From Alphaproteobacteria bacterium LSUCC0684 (lineage in GTDB: Bacteria; Pseudomonadota; Alphaproteobacteria; Puniceispirillales; UBA1172), in contig CP166130.1 of assembly GCA_041228335.1 (NCBI GenBank), forward strand, positions 1,884,638-1,948,637: a stretch of DNA of 64,000 nt. The letters run 5' to 3'. The notes beneath the pieces were generated by a model that was given only the letters and a program-made list of their open reading frames with translations, was not told the origin of the DNA and did not search any database. Shown in pieces: positions 18,062 to 29,148 of this stretch (positions are counted from its first letter, which is position 1; each line of letters begins with the position of its first letter). The position numbers and the translations under genes were made by a program.

Positions 18062-19468
18062 TCAGAGCCGCCTTTCCGCTTCCAGCAACGCGGCAATCGC
18101 GGCAGGCTCGCTTCTGACATGGTGCATCCGCTCGTCGCGATCCATCAGATCGGCAAGATGCGGCGGCAAGGCGGGGCTGAGGCCAATCGCCTTTTCAACC
18201 ACGGCCGGGAATTTGGCGGGGTGCGCGCAGGCCAGCGCGACAATCGGGGTATCCGCCGGGATCGTATCATCAGCCCGGGCCGCGCGGGCCGCGGCAACGC
18301 CGATGGCCGAATGCGGGTCCAGCACCATGCCGGTTGCCTTATAGCTTCGTTCGATTTCCTGCAGCGTTCCTGCATCATCGAGGCGGAAGGGATGGAACAG
18401 TTTGCGGGCCCTGGCCAGAACATCCTGGCTCACGTCAAACTCGCCTCTTTCGCTGAACCGCTGCATCTGGGCGCTGACGGCTTCACCATCACGCTCAAGC
18501 AGCTCAAACAGCAGACGTTCGAAATTGCTTGAGATCTGGATATCCATCGACGGGCTGAAGGACGGTTCCACCTCGCGGCGTTCCATCCGGCCTGACGTAA
18601 AGAAACGGGCCAGAATATCATTGCGGTTGGAGGCACAGATGAGCGTTTTGATGGGCAGACCCATCTCTTGCGCGACATATCCGGCAAAGATATTGCCGAA
18701 ATTACCCGTCGGCACCGCAAAGGCAATTTCACGTTCAGGCGCACCAAGGGCGAGCGCACTCGTCACATAATAGACAATCTGCGGCATCAGCCGTGCCCAG
18801 TTGATCGAATTGATCGCCGAAAGACCCATCCTGTCCCTGAATTCAAGATCACGGAACAGCGCCTTGACGGCATCCTGACAGGCATCGAAATCACCTTCAA
18901 CGGCAATCGCATGGGCACCATCGGCAATGACCGAGGTCATCTGGCGTTGCTGGATTGGCGACACACGTCCATCCGGGAAAAGAATGAAGATATCGACAAA
19001 ATCCCTGCCCTGAAAGGCTTCGAGGGCCGCCGAGCCGGTATCGCCGCTGGTCGCCCCGAGAATAACCGCCCGCTTTCCCCTCGCTTTCAGCGCCCGGTCA
19101 AACGCCCGGGAAAGAAACTGCATGGCGTAATCCTTGAACGCGATGGTCGGGCCGTGAAACAGCTCACAGACATGGATATTGCCGTCGATCTCAACCAGCG
19201 GGGCGACCTCGGGATGGGCAAACCCGGCATAGGTATCGGTGGTGAGCGCCATCATCTCTTCAAGCGAGATTTCGCCATCCGTGAATTCAGCCATGATGCG
19301 GGCGGCAACCTCGGCATAGGGCTTGCCCTTGAGCGCCCGAAAGGTGGCGTCATCCAGCCGTGGCCAGGTCCGGGGCAGATAAAGCCCGCCATCCCGGGCC
19401 AGCCCGGACAGCAGCGCATCTTCAAAACCGATCGGGCTGTCCTTGCCCCGGGTGCTGATATACTTCAT
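18062..19468 (-). CDS. thrC: Threonine synthase
   Basis: The enzyme converts O-phosphohomoserine to threonine with PLP. The 468 residues have the long form typical of Gram-negative bacteria and fungi. The PLP lysine is Lys112 in HGPTIAFKDYAMQ, and the phosphate-binding loop is GATSGDTGSAA. The N-terminus MKYISTRG is canonical. Its ATG overlaps the SURF1 stop by 4 bases (ATGA), so thrC is translationally coupled to the cytochrome oxidase assembly operon. The pathway partner thrB is on the opposite strand at 12.2 kb. Confidence 0.97.
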   Translation of the reverse strand: MKYISTRGKDSPIGFEDALLSGLARDGGLYLPRTWPRLDDATFRALKGKPYAEVAARIMAEFTDGEISLEEMMALTTDTYAGFAHPEVAPLVEIDGNIHVCELFHGPTIAFKDYAMQFLSRAFDRALKARGKRAVILGATSGDTGSAALEAFQGRDFVDIFILFPDGRVSPIQQRQMTSVIADGAHAIAVEGDFDACQDAVKALFRDLEFRDRMGLSAINSINWARLMPQIVYYVTSALALGAPEREIAFAVPTGNFGNIFAGYVAQEMGLPIKTLICASNRNDILARFFTSGRMERREVEPSFSPSMDIQISSNFERLLFELLERDGEAVSAQMQRFSERGEFDVSQDVLARARKLFHPFRLDDAGTLQEIERSYKATGMVLDPHSAIGVAAARAARADDTIPADTPIVALACAHPAKFPAVVEKAIGLSPALPPHLADLMDRDERMHHVRSEPAAIAALLEAERRL

Positions 19469-20202
19469 GCCGCATCCCCTCTCTGTCCCCTGCCGAAACT
19501 TAGCCGGCCGGCCTGGTGATGCCAGGACGCATACACCCCGACCAGGCCGAGCGCAAGTCCATACCAGGTCATGGCATAATGCCAGTGATCGTTGGGGATG
19601 TCGATTTCAACCGCGGCACCAATGGGCAGTACATATGGCCCTTCAGGCCGCAGGACATCGGCGGTATAGGTGGTGATCAGGGTCTCGCCAAGCTGATGAT
19701 GGGCGGCGATATCCTCGATCGAGAGCGTGAACCAGTCATCTGTTGATGGCGCGTTATCCGGCACGAACCGGCCTTTCCTGACCGGCAGGCGGAGAACAGC
19801 CTCCATCGTCACCTCCCCTTGGGTGAGGGTGGATGGCCGCGCCGAGGGCTTGCGGTAATCTTCGGCAACCCATCCCCTGTTCACCAGAAGAAGGCGACCA
19901 TCCGCAAGCTGCATCGGCGTGATCACATGATATCCCGCCGTGCCTTCAAATGTACGGCCGATGAGCTGGGTTTCGGCATCATGCATCCATGTGCCGCTGA
20001 GGGCGATACGCTGGAACTGATAGGATGAGGCCTCTTGGGCCGCAGGTGGCGTGATCGCCTCGGCCATGGCACGGGAAGTGAACTCCTCGATCAGCGCGTC
20101 TTTCCATTGCATGCGCATCACCTGCCATGTCCCAAGCCATAAGAGGATCAACAGAGCCGGGACGGCCGCAACCGTCATCCATAATGCAGGGCGAAACGTC
20201 AT
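19465..20202 (-). CDS. SURF1 family cytochrome oxidase assembly protein
   Basis: This inner-membrane protein aids haem a insertion into subunit I. The 245 residues have one membrane helix at each end (about 8-26 and 205-228), which is the SURF1 layout. The first helix is followed by the LGTWQVMRMQWKDALIEE region; the middle shows GTWMHDAETQLIGR and LLVNRGWV; and the last helix is preceded by NDHWHYAMTWY. It lies between DUF983 and thrC in the oxidase operon. Confidence 0.92.
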   Translation of the reverse strand: MTFRPALWMTVAAVPALLILLWLGTWQVMRMQWKDALIEEFTSRAMAEAITPPAAQEASSYQFQRIALSGTWMHDAETQLIGRTFEGTAGYHVITPMQLADGRLLLVNRGWVAEDYRKPSARPSTLTQGEVTMEAVLRLPVRKGRFVPDNAPSTDDWFTLSIEDIAAHHQLGETLITTYTADVLRPEGPYVLPIGAAVEIDIPNDHWHYAMTWYGLALGLVGVYASWHHQAGRLSFGRGQRGDAA

Positions 20203-20230
20203 CTTTTCATCCTATATTGCGTTATCCTGA

Positions 20231-20590
20231 TCAGATTTCAGGTGTCTGGAAACGATACTGCAGCGCCACCATGAAGGCCTTCGCCGGCCTGAGTGATAGC
20301 AAGGTCGCGGCCAGCATGACAAGCCCCCAAAGAACCGCATGAACCCAGAGCGGGGGCGACAGGAGGGATTCAAGCACAAAGGCAAGCGGAACGATCAGCG
20401 CGCCATAGACGAAAATCAGCAGGGTTGCCGGCCCGTCCCCCGCATTGTAGCGGCCGATATCAAGACCGCAGGTATCGCATTCCGCCACCAGCGCAATCCG
20501 GCCCTGAAAAAGCTTGCCCTGACCGCAGCCAGGGCAAGTGTTATTGAGCGCCCGGCGAAGCGGGCCGTGGTCTGATCGGGATTGCCCCAT
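20231..20590 (-). CDS. DUF983 small membrane protein with zinc-ribbon cysteines
   Basis: The product has 119 residues. Two CxxC-type pairs, CPGCGQGKLF (about 19-28) and CDTCGLD (about 39-45), precede two membrane helices (about 56-76 and 82-100). DUF983 proteins occur in alphaproteobacterial cytochrome oxidase operons, between subunit III and SURF1 as here, and are assumed to help assembly, perhaps through metal handling; the role is not proven. It lies 6 bp after ctaE. Confidence 0.88.
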   Translation of the reverse strand: MGQSRSDHGPLRRALNNTCPGCGQGKLFQGRIALVAECDTCGLDIGRYNAGDGPATLLIFVYGALIVPLAFVLESLLSPPLWVHAVLWGLVMLAATLLSLRPAKAFMVALQYRFQTPEI

Positions 20591-20596
20591 GCTTTC

Positions 20597-21382
20597 CTAG
20601 CGTCCCCAGATATAGACAGCGACGAAAAGGAACAGCCAGACAACGTCAACAAAATGCCAGTACCAGGCCGCCGCTTCAAAGCCGAAATGCTGCTGCGGGG
20701 TGAAATGACCTTTTGACCCACGCCACAGGCAGACCGCAAGGAACAGCGTTCCGATGATCACATGAAAGCCGTGAAAGCCCGTTGCCATGAAGAAGACCGA
20801 CGGATAAATCCCATCGGTAAACCCGAAAGGTGCGTGGCTGTATTCGATCGCTTGCAGAAGGGTGAACAGCGCCCCGAGGCCGATGGTAATCGCCAGCCCA
20901 AGCATGAAATCTCGACGATTGCCATGGACCAGCGCGTGATGCGCCCAGGTCACGGTACATCCTGAAAGCAGGAGAACAAGGGTGTTGATCAGCGGCAGAT
21001 CAAAAGGATCAAAGGTGATAATTCCTTCCGGCGGCCAGATACCACCTGCCGGAAACAGCGCCCGATCAAAGAAGGCCCAGAAAAACGCCACAAAGAACAT
21101 GACTTCTGAACTGATGAAAAGCATCATCCCGTAGCGCATGCCGATCTGGACAACCGGGGTGTGATGCCCCTGATATTCCGCCTCGCGAATGACGTCACGC
21201 CACCAGAAGAACATGGTAACCATCACCAGGGCAAGGCCCACAATCATGGATGCGTTGCCATATTGATGATCATGCATGAACAGAACCGCACCGACGGTCA
21301 GCACAAAGGCACTAAGCGCGCCCAGGGCCGGCCATGGGCTGGGCTCCACAAGATGAAACGGATGTTTTTGTTCCCCACTCAT
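20597..21382 (-). CDS. ctaE: Cytochrome c oxidase subunit III
   Basis: Subunit III stabilises the aa3-type oxidase and its proton uptake. The 261 residues form seven membrane helices. The N-terminus [17 protein letters not shown] is diagnostic, and [23 protein letters not shown] carries the conserved Glu. The final segment [14 protein letters not shown] is also canonical. The gene lies after ctaG (48 bp gap) and before DUF983, the standard alphaproteobacterial order. Confidence 0.97.
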   Translation of the reverse strand: MSGEQKHPFHLVEPSPWPALGALSAFVLTVGAVLFMHDHQYGNASMIVGLALVMVTMFFWWRDVIREAEYQGHHTPVVQIGMRYGMMLFISSEVMFFVAFFWAFFDRALFPAGGIWPPEGIITFDPFDLPLINTLVLLLSGCTVTWAHHALVHGNRRDFMLGLAITIGLGALFTLLQAIEYSHAPFGFTDGIYPSVFFMATGFHGFHVIIGTLFLAVCLWRGSKGHFTPQQHFGFEAAAWYWHFVDVVWLFLFVAVYIWGR

Positions 21383-21430
21383 AGTCTTCTCCCTGATCTC
21401 CCATCCGGTAAGCCGATGGTATCGGCTGTC

Positions 21431-22000
21431 TTATTCCCTGTCTGTTTTAACGGGGAAAAATGTGTAGGACAACGTGATTTCCGGCGTTGCCCTTGTGTTA
21501 ATATCGTCGTCAATCTCCGGATCAAGATAGAACAGCACCGGCATTTCCACGGTCTGCCCGGGCTCCAGTGTCTGCTCGACAAAACAGAAACAGTCAATCT
21601 TCATGAAATACGGGCCGATCTTGTTCGGCGTCACGTTGAATGTCGACGTGCCGGTGGTTGGCCGGTCCGAAAGATTGGTTGCGGTATAGATGATGCGGAT
21701 TTCTTCACCGGGGCTGATCCGGACCGGTTCTGCCGGTGGCGAGAACCGCCAGTCCAGCCCGGGCACGACATGCCCGTTGAAACGAACTTCCCTGATGCTT
21801 GCCCCGGCGCTGGCCCCGGGGGCGGCGTCGCTCACCTGGGTGGTGCCGCCAAAACCTGTCACCTGGCAAAAGAGCTTGTAGAGCGGCACCGATGCGTAAG
21901 CAAGCCCGACCATCCCCGCCACCACCATCGCGGCGATGATCCCGATCCGCCGGTTCTTCTGGTGGAGCGATACGTCATAGCTAGTTGGCGCAACCGTCAT
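21431..22000 (-). CDS. ctaG: Cytochrome c oxidase assembly protein CtaG (Cox11)
   Basis: Cox11-type copper chaperone that delivers Cu(I) to the CuB centre of subunit I. The 189 residues from ATG 22000 have an N-terminal membrane anchor (about 13-33), the conserved PLYKLFCQVTGFGGTTQ, and the copper-binding IDCFCFVEQTL. The C-terminal ITLSYTFF motif is present. The ATG overlaps the stop of the preceding 51-residue gene by 4 bases, which supports this start over the longer open frame to 22048. Confidence 0.95.
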   Translation of the reverse strand: MTVAPTSYDVSLHQKNRRIGIIAAMVVAGMVGLAYASVPLYKLFCQVTGFGGTTQVSDAAPGASAGASIREVRFNGHVVPGLDWRFSPPAEPVRISPGEEIRIIYTATNLSDRPTTGTSTFNVTPNKIGPYFMKIDCFCFVEQTLEPGQTVEMPVLFYLDPEIDDDINTRATPEITLSYTFFPVKTDRE

Positions 22001-22152
22001 GACGCACCCCCGAGCCGGATGATGGTGATCAGATAGAAGATCACGCACAAGAGGACAATCCCGCCAAAGACCGCCAGATTCCGGCGTCGACGCAGGGCGA
22101 TGAACTGTTCCGGCGTCGGCTGGTCTGATGTGTTTTTCATATCATCTGCCAT
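21997..22152 (-). CDS. CoxF-like 51-residue membrane protein
   Basis: A short gene starts at ATG 22152, overlapping the ctaB stop by one base (TGATG), and ends at TGA 21997, overlapping the ctaG start by four (ATGA). The product starts MADDMKNTSDQP, has an arginine patch (ALRRRRNLAVFG) and a single hydrophobic segment (GIVLLCVIFYLITII). Alphaproteobacterial cox operons usually carry such a small protein, often called CoxF, between ctaB and ctaG. Exact coupling on both sides argues that it is translated. Its function is not established. Confidence 0.82.
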   Translation of the reverse strand: MADDMKNTSDQPTPEQFIALRRRRNLAVFGGIVLLCVIFYLITIIRLGGAS

Positions 22153-23066
22153 CAGCCAATCCCCAGCGATTTGGCCACCGGCCCGGCAAGTGCATCGAGG
22201 CCGAGCGCCAGAAAGATCAGGAAAAGATAAATAATGGAAAACCGGAAAAGCCGCATGGCGCTGGCATCATGGTCATCTTGCCACAACCGCACGGCATGGA
22301 AAACAAACATGAGCCCGAGCACCCCGGCCACCATCCCATAGACCATGCCTGCCATGCCGATAAAAGCAGGCATCACGGCCAGAGGCGCCAGGATAAGGCT
22401 ATAGGCAAGGATCTGGTTACGGGTCGCCTTGCGCCCCGCCACCACCGGCAGCATCGGGATACCTGCCTTGGTGTAATCCTCATTCTTGACCAGCGCCAGC
22501 GCCCAGAAATGCGGCGGGGTCCAGATGAAGATGATGGCAAAGAGAAGCAACGGTTCAAGCGTCAGCCCGCCGCCTGCCGCAAGCCAGCCGATGGCCGGAG
22601 GAAATGCCCCGGCCGCCCCGCCGATGACGATATTCTGCGGCGTCGATCTCTTGAGCCAGATGGTATAGATCACGCCATAAAAGAAAATCGTGAAGGCCAG
22701 CAGCAGCGCCGCCATCATGCCGCCTGCAAACCACAGCACCAGAACAGACAGAACAGATATCACAATCCCGAGGCTGAGCGCCTCTTCGGCGAGCACCTTG
22801 CCAGCGGGAATTGGCCGCCGGGATGTCCGCATCATCACCGCATCGATATCGCGGTCATACCACTGGTTGATGGCACCTGAAGCACCGGCACCGGCGGCAA
22901 TCGCAATAAGCGCAATCATCGCCAGCAGCGGGTGCGGTGCGGATGGAACAAGGGCCATGCCGATGAAACTGGTGAAGATCACCAGACTCATGACTCGTGG
23001 CTTCATCAGGGCGATGAAATCGCCCGGCGCCGCCATTGGCGGTGATGTCACCAGAGTCTGAGCCAT
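22152..23066 (-). CDS. ctaB: Protoheme IX farnesyltransferase (haem O synthase)
   Basis: CtaB attaches farnesyl to haem B, the first step toward haem A for the aa3 oxidase. The 304 residues form about nine membrane helices of the UbiA fold. The Asp-rich prenyl-diphosphate site is NQWYDRDIDAVMMRTSRRP, and the LKPR-like entry FIALMKPRVMSLVIFT marks the N-terminus. It lies between ctaD and the CoxF-like gene. The homologous UbiA is encoded at 31.4 kb. Confidence 0.97.
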   Translation of the reverse strand: MAQTLVTSPPMAAPGDFIALMKPRVMSLVIFTSFIGMALVPSAPHPLLAMIALIAIAAGAGASGAINQWYDRDIDAVMMRTSRRPIPAGKVLAEEALSLGIVISVLSVLVLWFAGGMMAALLLAFTIFFYGVIYTIWLKRSTPQNIVIGGAAGAFPPAIGWLAAGGGLTLEPLLLFAIIFIWTPPHFWALALVKNEDYTKAGIPMLPVVAGRKATRNQILAYSLILAPLAVMPAFIGMAGMVYGMVAGVLGLMFVFHAVRLWQDDHDASAMRLFRFSIIYLFLIFLALGLDALAGPVAKSLGIG

Positions 23067-23090
23067 CAGCCTTTGTTCCTTCCTTCTGCC

Positions 23091-25581
<2,491 letters not shown>

Positions 25582-25841
25582 GAATTACTCCCCCTTAAAG
25601 AGTCGACGTGGCTATACCCTTGCGGCACAGCAATCTTGACGCAGAATCACTGCCATATCCTTATAACATAAAGATCTCGTACCTGAACCAGACCTCTTGG
25701 CAGAATCTTGCGGCAGGTGGTCGCAGGAACGGCGGGGCCGGTTTTGAATATTGCGCCGCGATCTTGAAGTCCACCGCCTCTTGTGCCATGTCTTGTATCA
25801 TAAGGCAAATCGCCAACCCCGCCATCTTTCGGAGCAAGCAC
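25582..25841. other. Divergent intergenic region between ctaC and tldD
   Basis: This 260-bp spacer should contain promoters for the oxidase operon (minus strand) and tldD (plus strand). A TATAAG at about 25653-25658 on the minus strand could be a -10 element, but no convincing -35 partner was found. The plus-strand frame stays open through it, but with residues unlike any TldD N-terminus. No terminator or RNA structure stands out. Confidence 0.4.
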
Positions 25842-27284
25842 ATGTCGGATCCACTGGATATCACCCGCGATCTTTTCTTCGTCCGGGCAGGCCTTGATGA
25901 GGATACGGTCCTGTCCACGATCCGCGATGCCCTCGCCGGAAGCGATGATGGTGAGCTCTTTCTCGAAGAACGCCACAGCGAGATGATGGTGTTTGATGAC
26001 GGCCGGATGAAATCCGCGAGCTACGATAATTCCAGCGGCTTCGGGCTGCGCGCCATTGCAGGCGAAGCCCATGGCTACGCCCATTCCGGCGAAATGACCC
26101 TTGATGCCATCCGCCGTGCCGGAAACACCGTCCGCGCGGTCACGTCAGGGCATGATGGCCATCTTGCCCTGCCTCCCGCTGCCGGCAACAACCGGGCGCT
26201 CTACACCTCCGCCAACCCGCTTGAGGCAACGGCCTTTGCCGATAAAGTCACCCTGATGCAGGAAATCGACGCCTATGCCCGCGCCGCCGATCCGGCTGTC
26301 TCCCAGGTCAGCGTATCGCTGGCCGCGTCCTGGCAGGCGATCCGTATCATGCGGCCTGACGGGTATCAGGTTGCCGATATCCGGCCACTGGTACGGCTGA
26401 ATGTTTCGGTGGTGATGCAAAAGGACGGACGCATGGAATCCGGCTCCAGCGGCGCAGGCGGCCGGGTCATGCTCGACAAATGGCTTGACCCGCAGATCTG
26501 GAAAGCTGAGGTCAACGAAGCGATCCGGGTCGCGCGCGTCAACCTTGAATCGATCCCCGCCCCGGCCGGGGAGCTTGAAGTCGTGCTTGGGCCGGGCTGG
26601 CCCGGGGTCATGCTTCATGAGGCGGTGGGCCACGGGCTTGAGGGAGATTTCAACCGCAAGGGCACATCGCTCTTTTCCGGCAAGGTAGGTGAGCGGGTTG
26701 CCGCAAAAGGCGTGACCGTGGTGGATGACGGCACCATGGATGACCGCCGCGGTTCCATCACGATTGACGACGAAGGCACGCCGTCGCGGCGCAATGTCCT
26801 GATCGAAGACGGTATTCTCAAAGGCTATATGCAGGACCGCCAGAACGCCCGCCTGATGGGCGTTGACCCTACCGGAAACGGCCGCCGCGAGTCCTATGCC
26901 CATACCCCGATGCCGCGCATGACCAATACTTTCATGCTCAATGGCTCGCACAGCAATGAAGAAATTCTCGCCAGCGTCAGGAAAGGGATCTATGCCGTCA
27001 ACTTTGGTGGCGGACAGGTGGATATCACCAGCGGCAAATTCGTCTTTTCGGCCTCCGAAGCCTATATGGTTGAACATGGCCGGATAGGCGCGCCGGTCAA
27101 AGGCGCAACGCTGATCGGCAACGGCCCCGATGCCATGGGCAAGATCACCATGATCGGCGATGATCTGGCGCTCGATAACGGGATCGGCACCTGCGGCAAG
27201 GCCGGTCAGGGCGTGCCGGTTGGTGTCGGCCAGCCCACGCTCAAGATGGGGGGCATCACCATCGGCGGCACCGAAGCTGCCTGA
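25842..27284 (+). CDS. tldD: TldD metalloprotease subunit
   Basis: TldD forms a heterodimeric zinc protease with TldE/PmbA that degrades unfolded peptides and matures some modified peptides. The 480 residues carry the catalytic HEAVGH motif (His259, Glu260, His264) in VMLHEAVGHGLEGDF, the GS.GAGGR region and the C-terminal GGGQVDITSGKFVFSASEAYMVE signature (split at about 390-412). ATG 25842 is chosen, with GGAG 8 nt upstream; the open frame extends 78 codons further upstream without similarity to the family. The partner gene pmbA lies at 34.2 kb on the same strand. Confidence 0.95.
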   Translation: MSDPLDITRDLFFVRAGLDEDTVLSTIRDALAGSDDGELFLEERHSEMMVFDDGRMKSASYDNSSGFGLRAIAGEAHGYAHSGEMTLDAIRRAGNTVRAVTSGHDGHLALPPAAGNNRALYTSANPLEATAFADKVTLMQEIDAYARAADPAVSQVSVSLAASWQAIRIMRPDGYQVADIRPLVRLNVSVVMQKDGRMESGSSGAGGRVMLDKWLDPQIWKAEVNEAIRVARVNLESIPAPAGELEVVLGPGWPGVMLHEAVGHGLEGDFNRKGTSLFSGKVGERVAAKGVTVVDDGTMDDRRGSITIDDEGTPSRRNVLIEDGILKGYMQDRQNARLMGVDPTGNGRRESYAHTPMPRMTNTFMLNGSHSNEEILASVRKGIYAVNFGGGQVDITSGKFVFSASEAYMVEHGRIGAPVKGATLIGNGPDAMGKITMIGDDLALDNGIGTCGKAGQGVPVGVGQPTLKMGGITIGGTEAA

Positions 27285-27292
27285 ACGGAACC

Positions 27293-27814
27293 CTAGCCGC
27301 CGCTTTCGTTCTTCTGCCGCCGGGACTGGCGCCAGTCTTTCGGCCGGTCGAATTTTCCCGCCCAGAGCCCGAGTTTCCCGGTTTGCGCCTGATCTTCCTC
27401 GGTGAGATAATCTCTGGTGTATTCCGCCACCGCCAGACCTGATCGCACCAGCGCCCGCTGCACATCGAGGCCGGCATCTTCGCTGCCGGCATAGCACCGG
27501 CCCAGCAGACGCTTGTATCGATCCTGTCCTGTAATCCGGCACGAAACCGGGGACGGCGCTGCGGCGAGCATGCCGACCAGCATGTCCCGCGCCCGCGCCC
27601 CGCAATGCCAGGGGTTGCCTTCTGCATCCTGACATTGCTGTTGCAGTTCCGGCGCATCAATCCCCAGAAGCCTGATCTTTTTTCCATCAAGGGTGATCGT
27701 ATCGCCATCCACTATCCGGATCTTCTCGCTGATCAGAACAAAGTTTTCCGATGCTATCGCTGCATTCGCTGAAACAAGCAGCAGGATGCTCGCAATCAGG
27801 CCAAATCTCAACAT
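27293..27814 (-). CDS. Secreted thermonuclease-family (SNase-like) nuclease
   Basis: The protein has 173 residues with an N-terminal signal peptide (ending about IASE), so it should act in the periplasm or outside the cell. The staphylococcal-nuclease fold is shown by the RIVDGDTITLDGKKIRLLGID segment (32-52, read as VDGDT plus IRLLGIDAPE) with the metal Asp, and by RDMLVGM, DRYKRLLGRCY and LVRSGLAVAEY. The catalytic Arg/Glu positions are partly divergent, as in many bacterial homologues. It is convergent with tldD (8 bp gap). A perfect TATAAT lies 44 bp upstream of its start. Confidence 0.85.
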   Translation of the reverse strand: MLRFGLIASILLLVSANAAIASENFVLISEKIRIVDGDTITLDGKKIRLLGIDAPELQQQCQDAEGNPWHCGARARDMLVGMLAAAPSPVSCRITGQDRYKRLLGRCYAGSEDAGLDVQRALVRSGLAVAEYTRDYLTEEDQAQTGKLGLWAGKFDRPKDWRQSRRQKNESGG

Positions 27815-27857
27815 ATCATACCTTCCTGTACCGGTTCTGAGGTATCCCGCATGATAT

Positions 27858-27863
27858 ATTATA
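27858..27863 (-). promoter_or_regulatory. Candidate -10 box of the nuclease gene
   Basis: A perfect TATAAT on the minus strand sits in an AT-rich patch (27851-27882) within the 119-bp gap between the MFS and nuclease genes. No good -35 lies 16-18 bp upstream. An independent promoter for the nuclease is plausible on position and AT-richness alone. Confidence 0.4.
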
Positions 27864-27933
27864 AAAATTTAATTAAATAGTTCTGCGGATATGGCGGCTG
27901 ATATCCCCATTATTCCGGATCCATCGGGGAAAA

Positions 27934-29124
27934 TCACCCGCCCGAATGGGCCGGTTTTCCGCGCAGCATGATCCAAAGGTTGGACAGGACAAGACCCGAA
28001 CAGATAAGGCTACCTGCCCCAAAGGTCAGGCCGCCGCCGCCGATCTCATAAAGCGGGCCGGCGAGGATCAACCCGCTGACCTGGCCGAGCGAGCCGAATC
28101 CCTGGACAAGGCCGATACTGCCGCCGATCTTGCCCTGACGGGCACGTTTGCTGGAGGCCGAAGCAAGGGTCGGGTTGGTCAGCGCAAAACCGACACAGAC
28201 AAAGGTTGTTGCCAGAAGGATTCCGGCGATGGAAGAGCCTGCCACGAGAAAGCCCAGCGGTATCATCACCATGGTCATCAACTGGCCCGCCCCGAGGAAG
28301 ACCGATCCCGCAAGTGCCGCCCCCATATCCCCGATCCGGCTGGTGATCGGGCCGATCAGTCCTCCCTGAATAATGACGATCAGCACCCCGATCCAGGTAA
28401 AGACCCAGCCCGTATTCATGCTGGTAAAGCCCAGCACATCCTTCATGACCAGCACAAAGGACACCTCCACCTGGGCAAAGGCGAGGTTGAGCAGAAAGAC
28501 CGCCACCGCAAAACCGCCAAGCCCGCTTGCGATGAAATCACGCCATCTTTCGGCAAAGGGAAGGCGCATTTTCGGATCAGGCCTGATGCTTTCCTCAACA
28601 AAGAACTGACACAGCATCATCCCGAGGAAAGCCAGCGCCGCCGCGACCAGAAAAGGTGCTGTATGCACGGCACCGCCAACCCCCGAAAGCAGCCCGCCAA
28701 GGGCGGGTCCGGCGACAAATCCAAGCCCCACCGATGCCCCCATCAGCCCCATCCAGCGGGCGCGTTGATCGGCCTCTGTGTTGTCGGTGATAATAGCATG
28801 GACCACGCTGATATTCCCCGAAGCGAGGCCGGAGATGATCCGGGCGACAAACATCAGGGCAAGATTTGTTGTCAGCGCAAAGATCATATACCCGATCGTG
28901 GTGATGAGGATGGAGGTGATCAGCACTTTCTTGCGGCCTATTCTGTCCGACAGGCTGCCAAGGATAGGGGAGCCCACGAACATGGCCAGCGCAAAGGATG
29001 CCATCAGCATGGCCATGCTGAACTCGCTGCCCCCTGCCTCATCAATCACCGCATAGGGCAGAACAGGGATAAGCGCACCGACGCCAACAAAATTCACAAA
29101 GACAACAAGCAGCAGGCCCTTCAT
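27934..29124 (-). CDS. MFS transporter, TetA/multidrug-exporter-like
   Basis: The 396-residue protein has twelve predicted membrane helices. After the second helix it carries the major-facilitator motif GSLSDRIGRKKVLI (about 56-69); the antiporter motif GPALGGLLSGVGG of drug/H+ exporters is in helix 5 (about 137-149). The profile resembles the TetA(A-G) branch. The substrate cannot be inferred; an efflux role is likely but unproven. It follows gshA by 24 bp on the same strand and may be co-transcribed with rsmE-gshA. Confidence 0.85.
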   Translation of the reverse strand: MKGLLLVVFVNFVGVGALIPVLPYAVIDEAGGSEFSMAMLMASFALAMFVGSPILGSLSDRIGRKKVLITSILITTIGYMIFALTTNLALMFVARIISGLASGNISVVHAIITDNTEADQRARWMGLMGASVGLGFVAGPALGGLLSGVGGAVHTAPFLVAAALAFLGMMLCQFFVEESIRPDPKMRLPFAERWRDFIASGLGGFAVAVFLLNLAFAQVEVSFVLVMKDVLGFTSMNTGWVFTWIGVLIVIIQGGLIGPITSRIGDMGAALAGSVFLGAGQLMTMVMIPLGFLVAGSSIAGILLATTFVCVGFALTNPTLASASSKRARQGKIGGSIGLVQGFGSLGQVSGLILAGPLYEIGGGGLTFGAGSLICSGLVLSNLWIMLRGKPAHSGG

Positions 29125-29148
29125 TCGGCACCTATATAAAACAACATG

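Noticed and set aside
25608-25841. Extended N-terminus for tldD
   Set aside because: The extra 78 codons contain no TldD-like residues and lie in the ctaC promoter region. The ATG at 25842 has a good ribosome-binding site and the family's start.
26145-27635. 496-codon open frame antisense to tldD and the nuclease
   Set aside because: High-GC shadow frame: it spans two well-identified genes and has no domain or ribosome-binding site.
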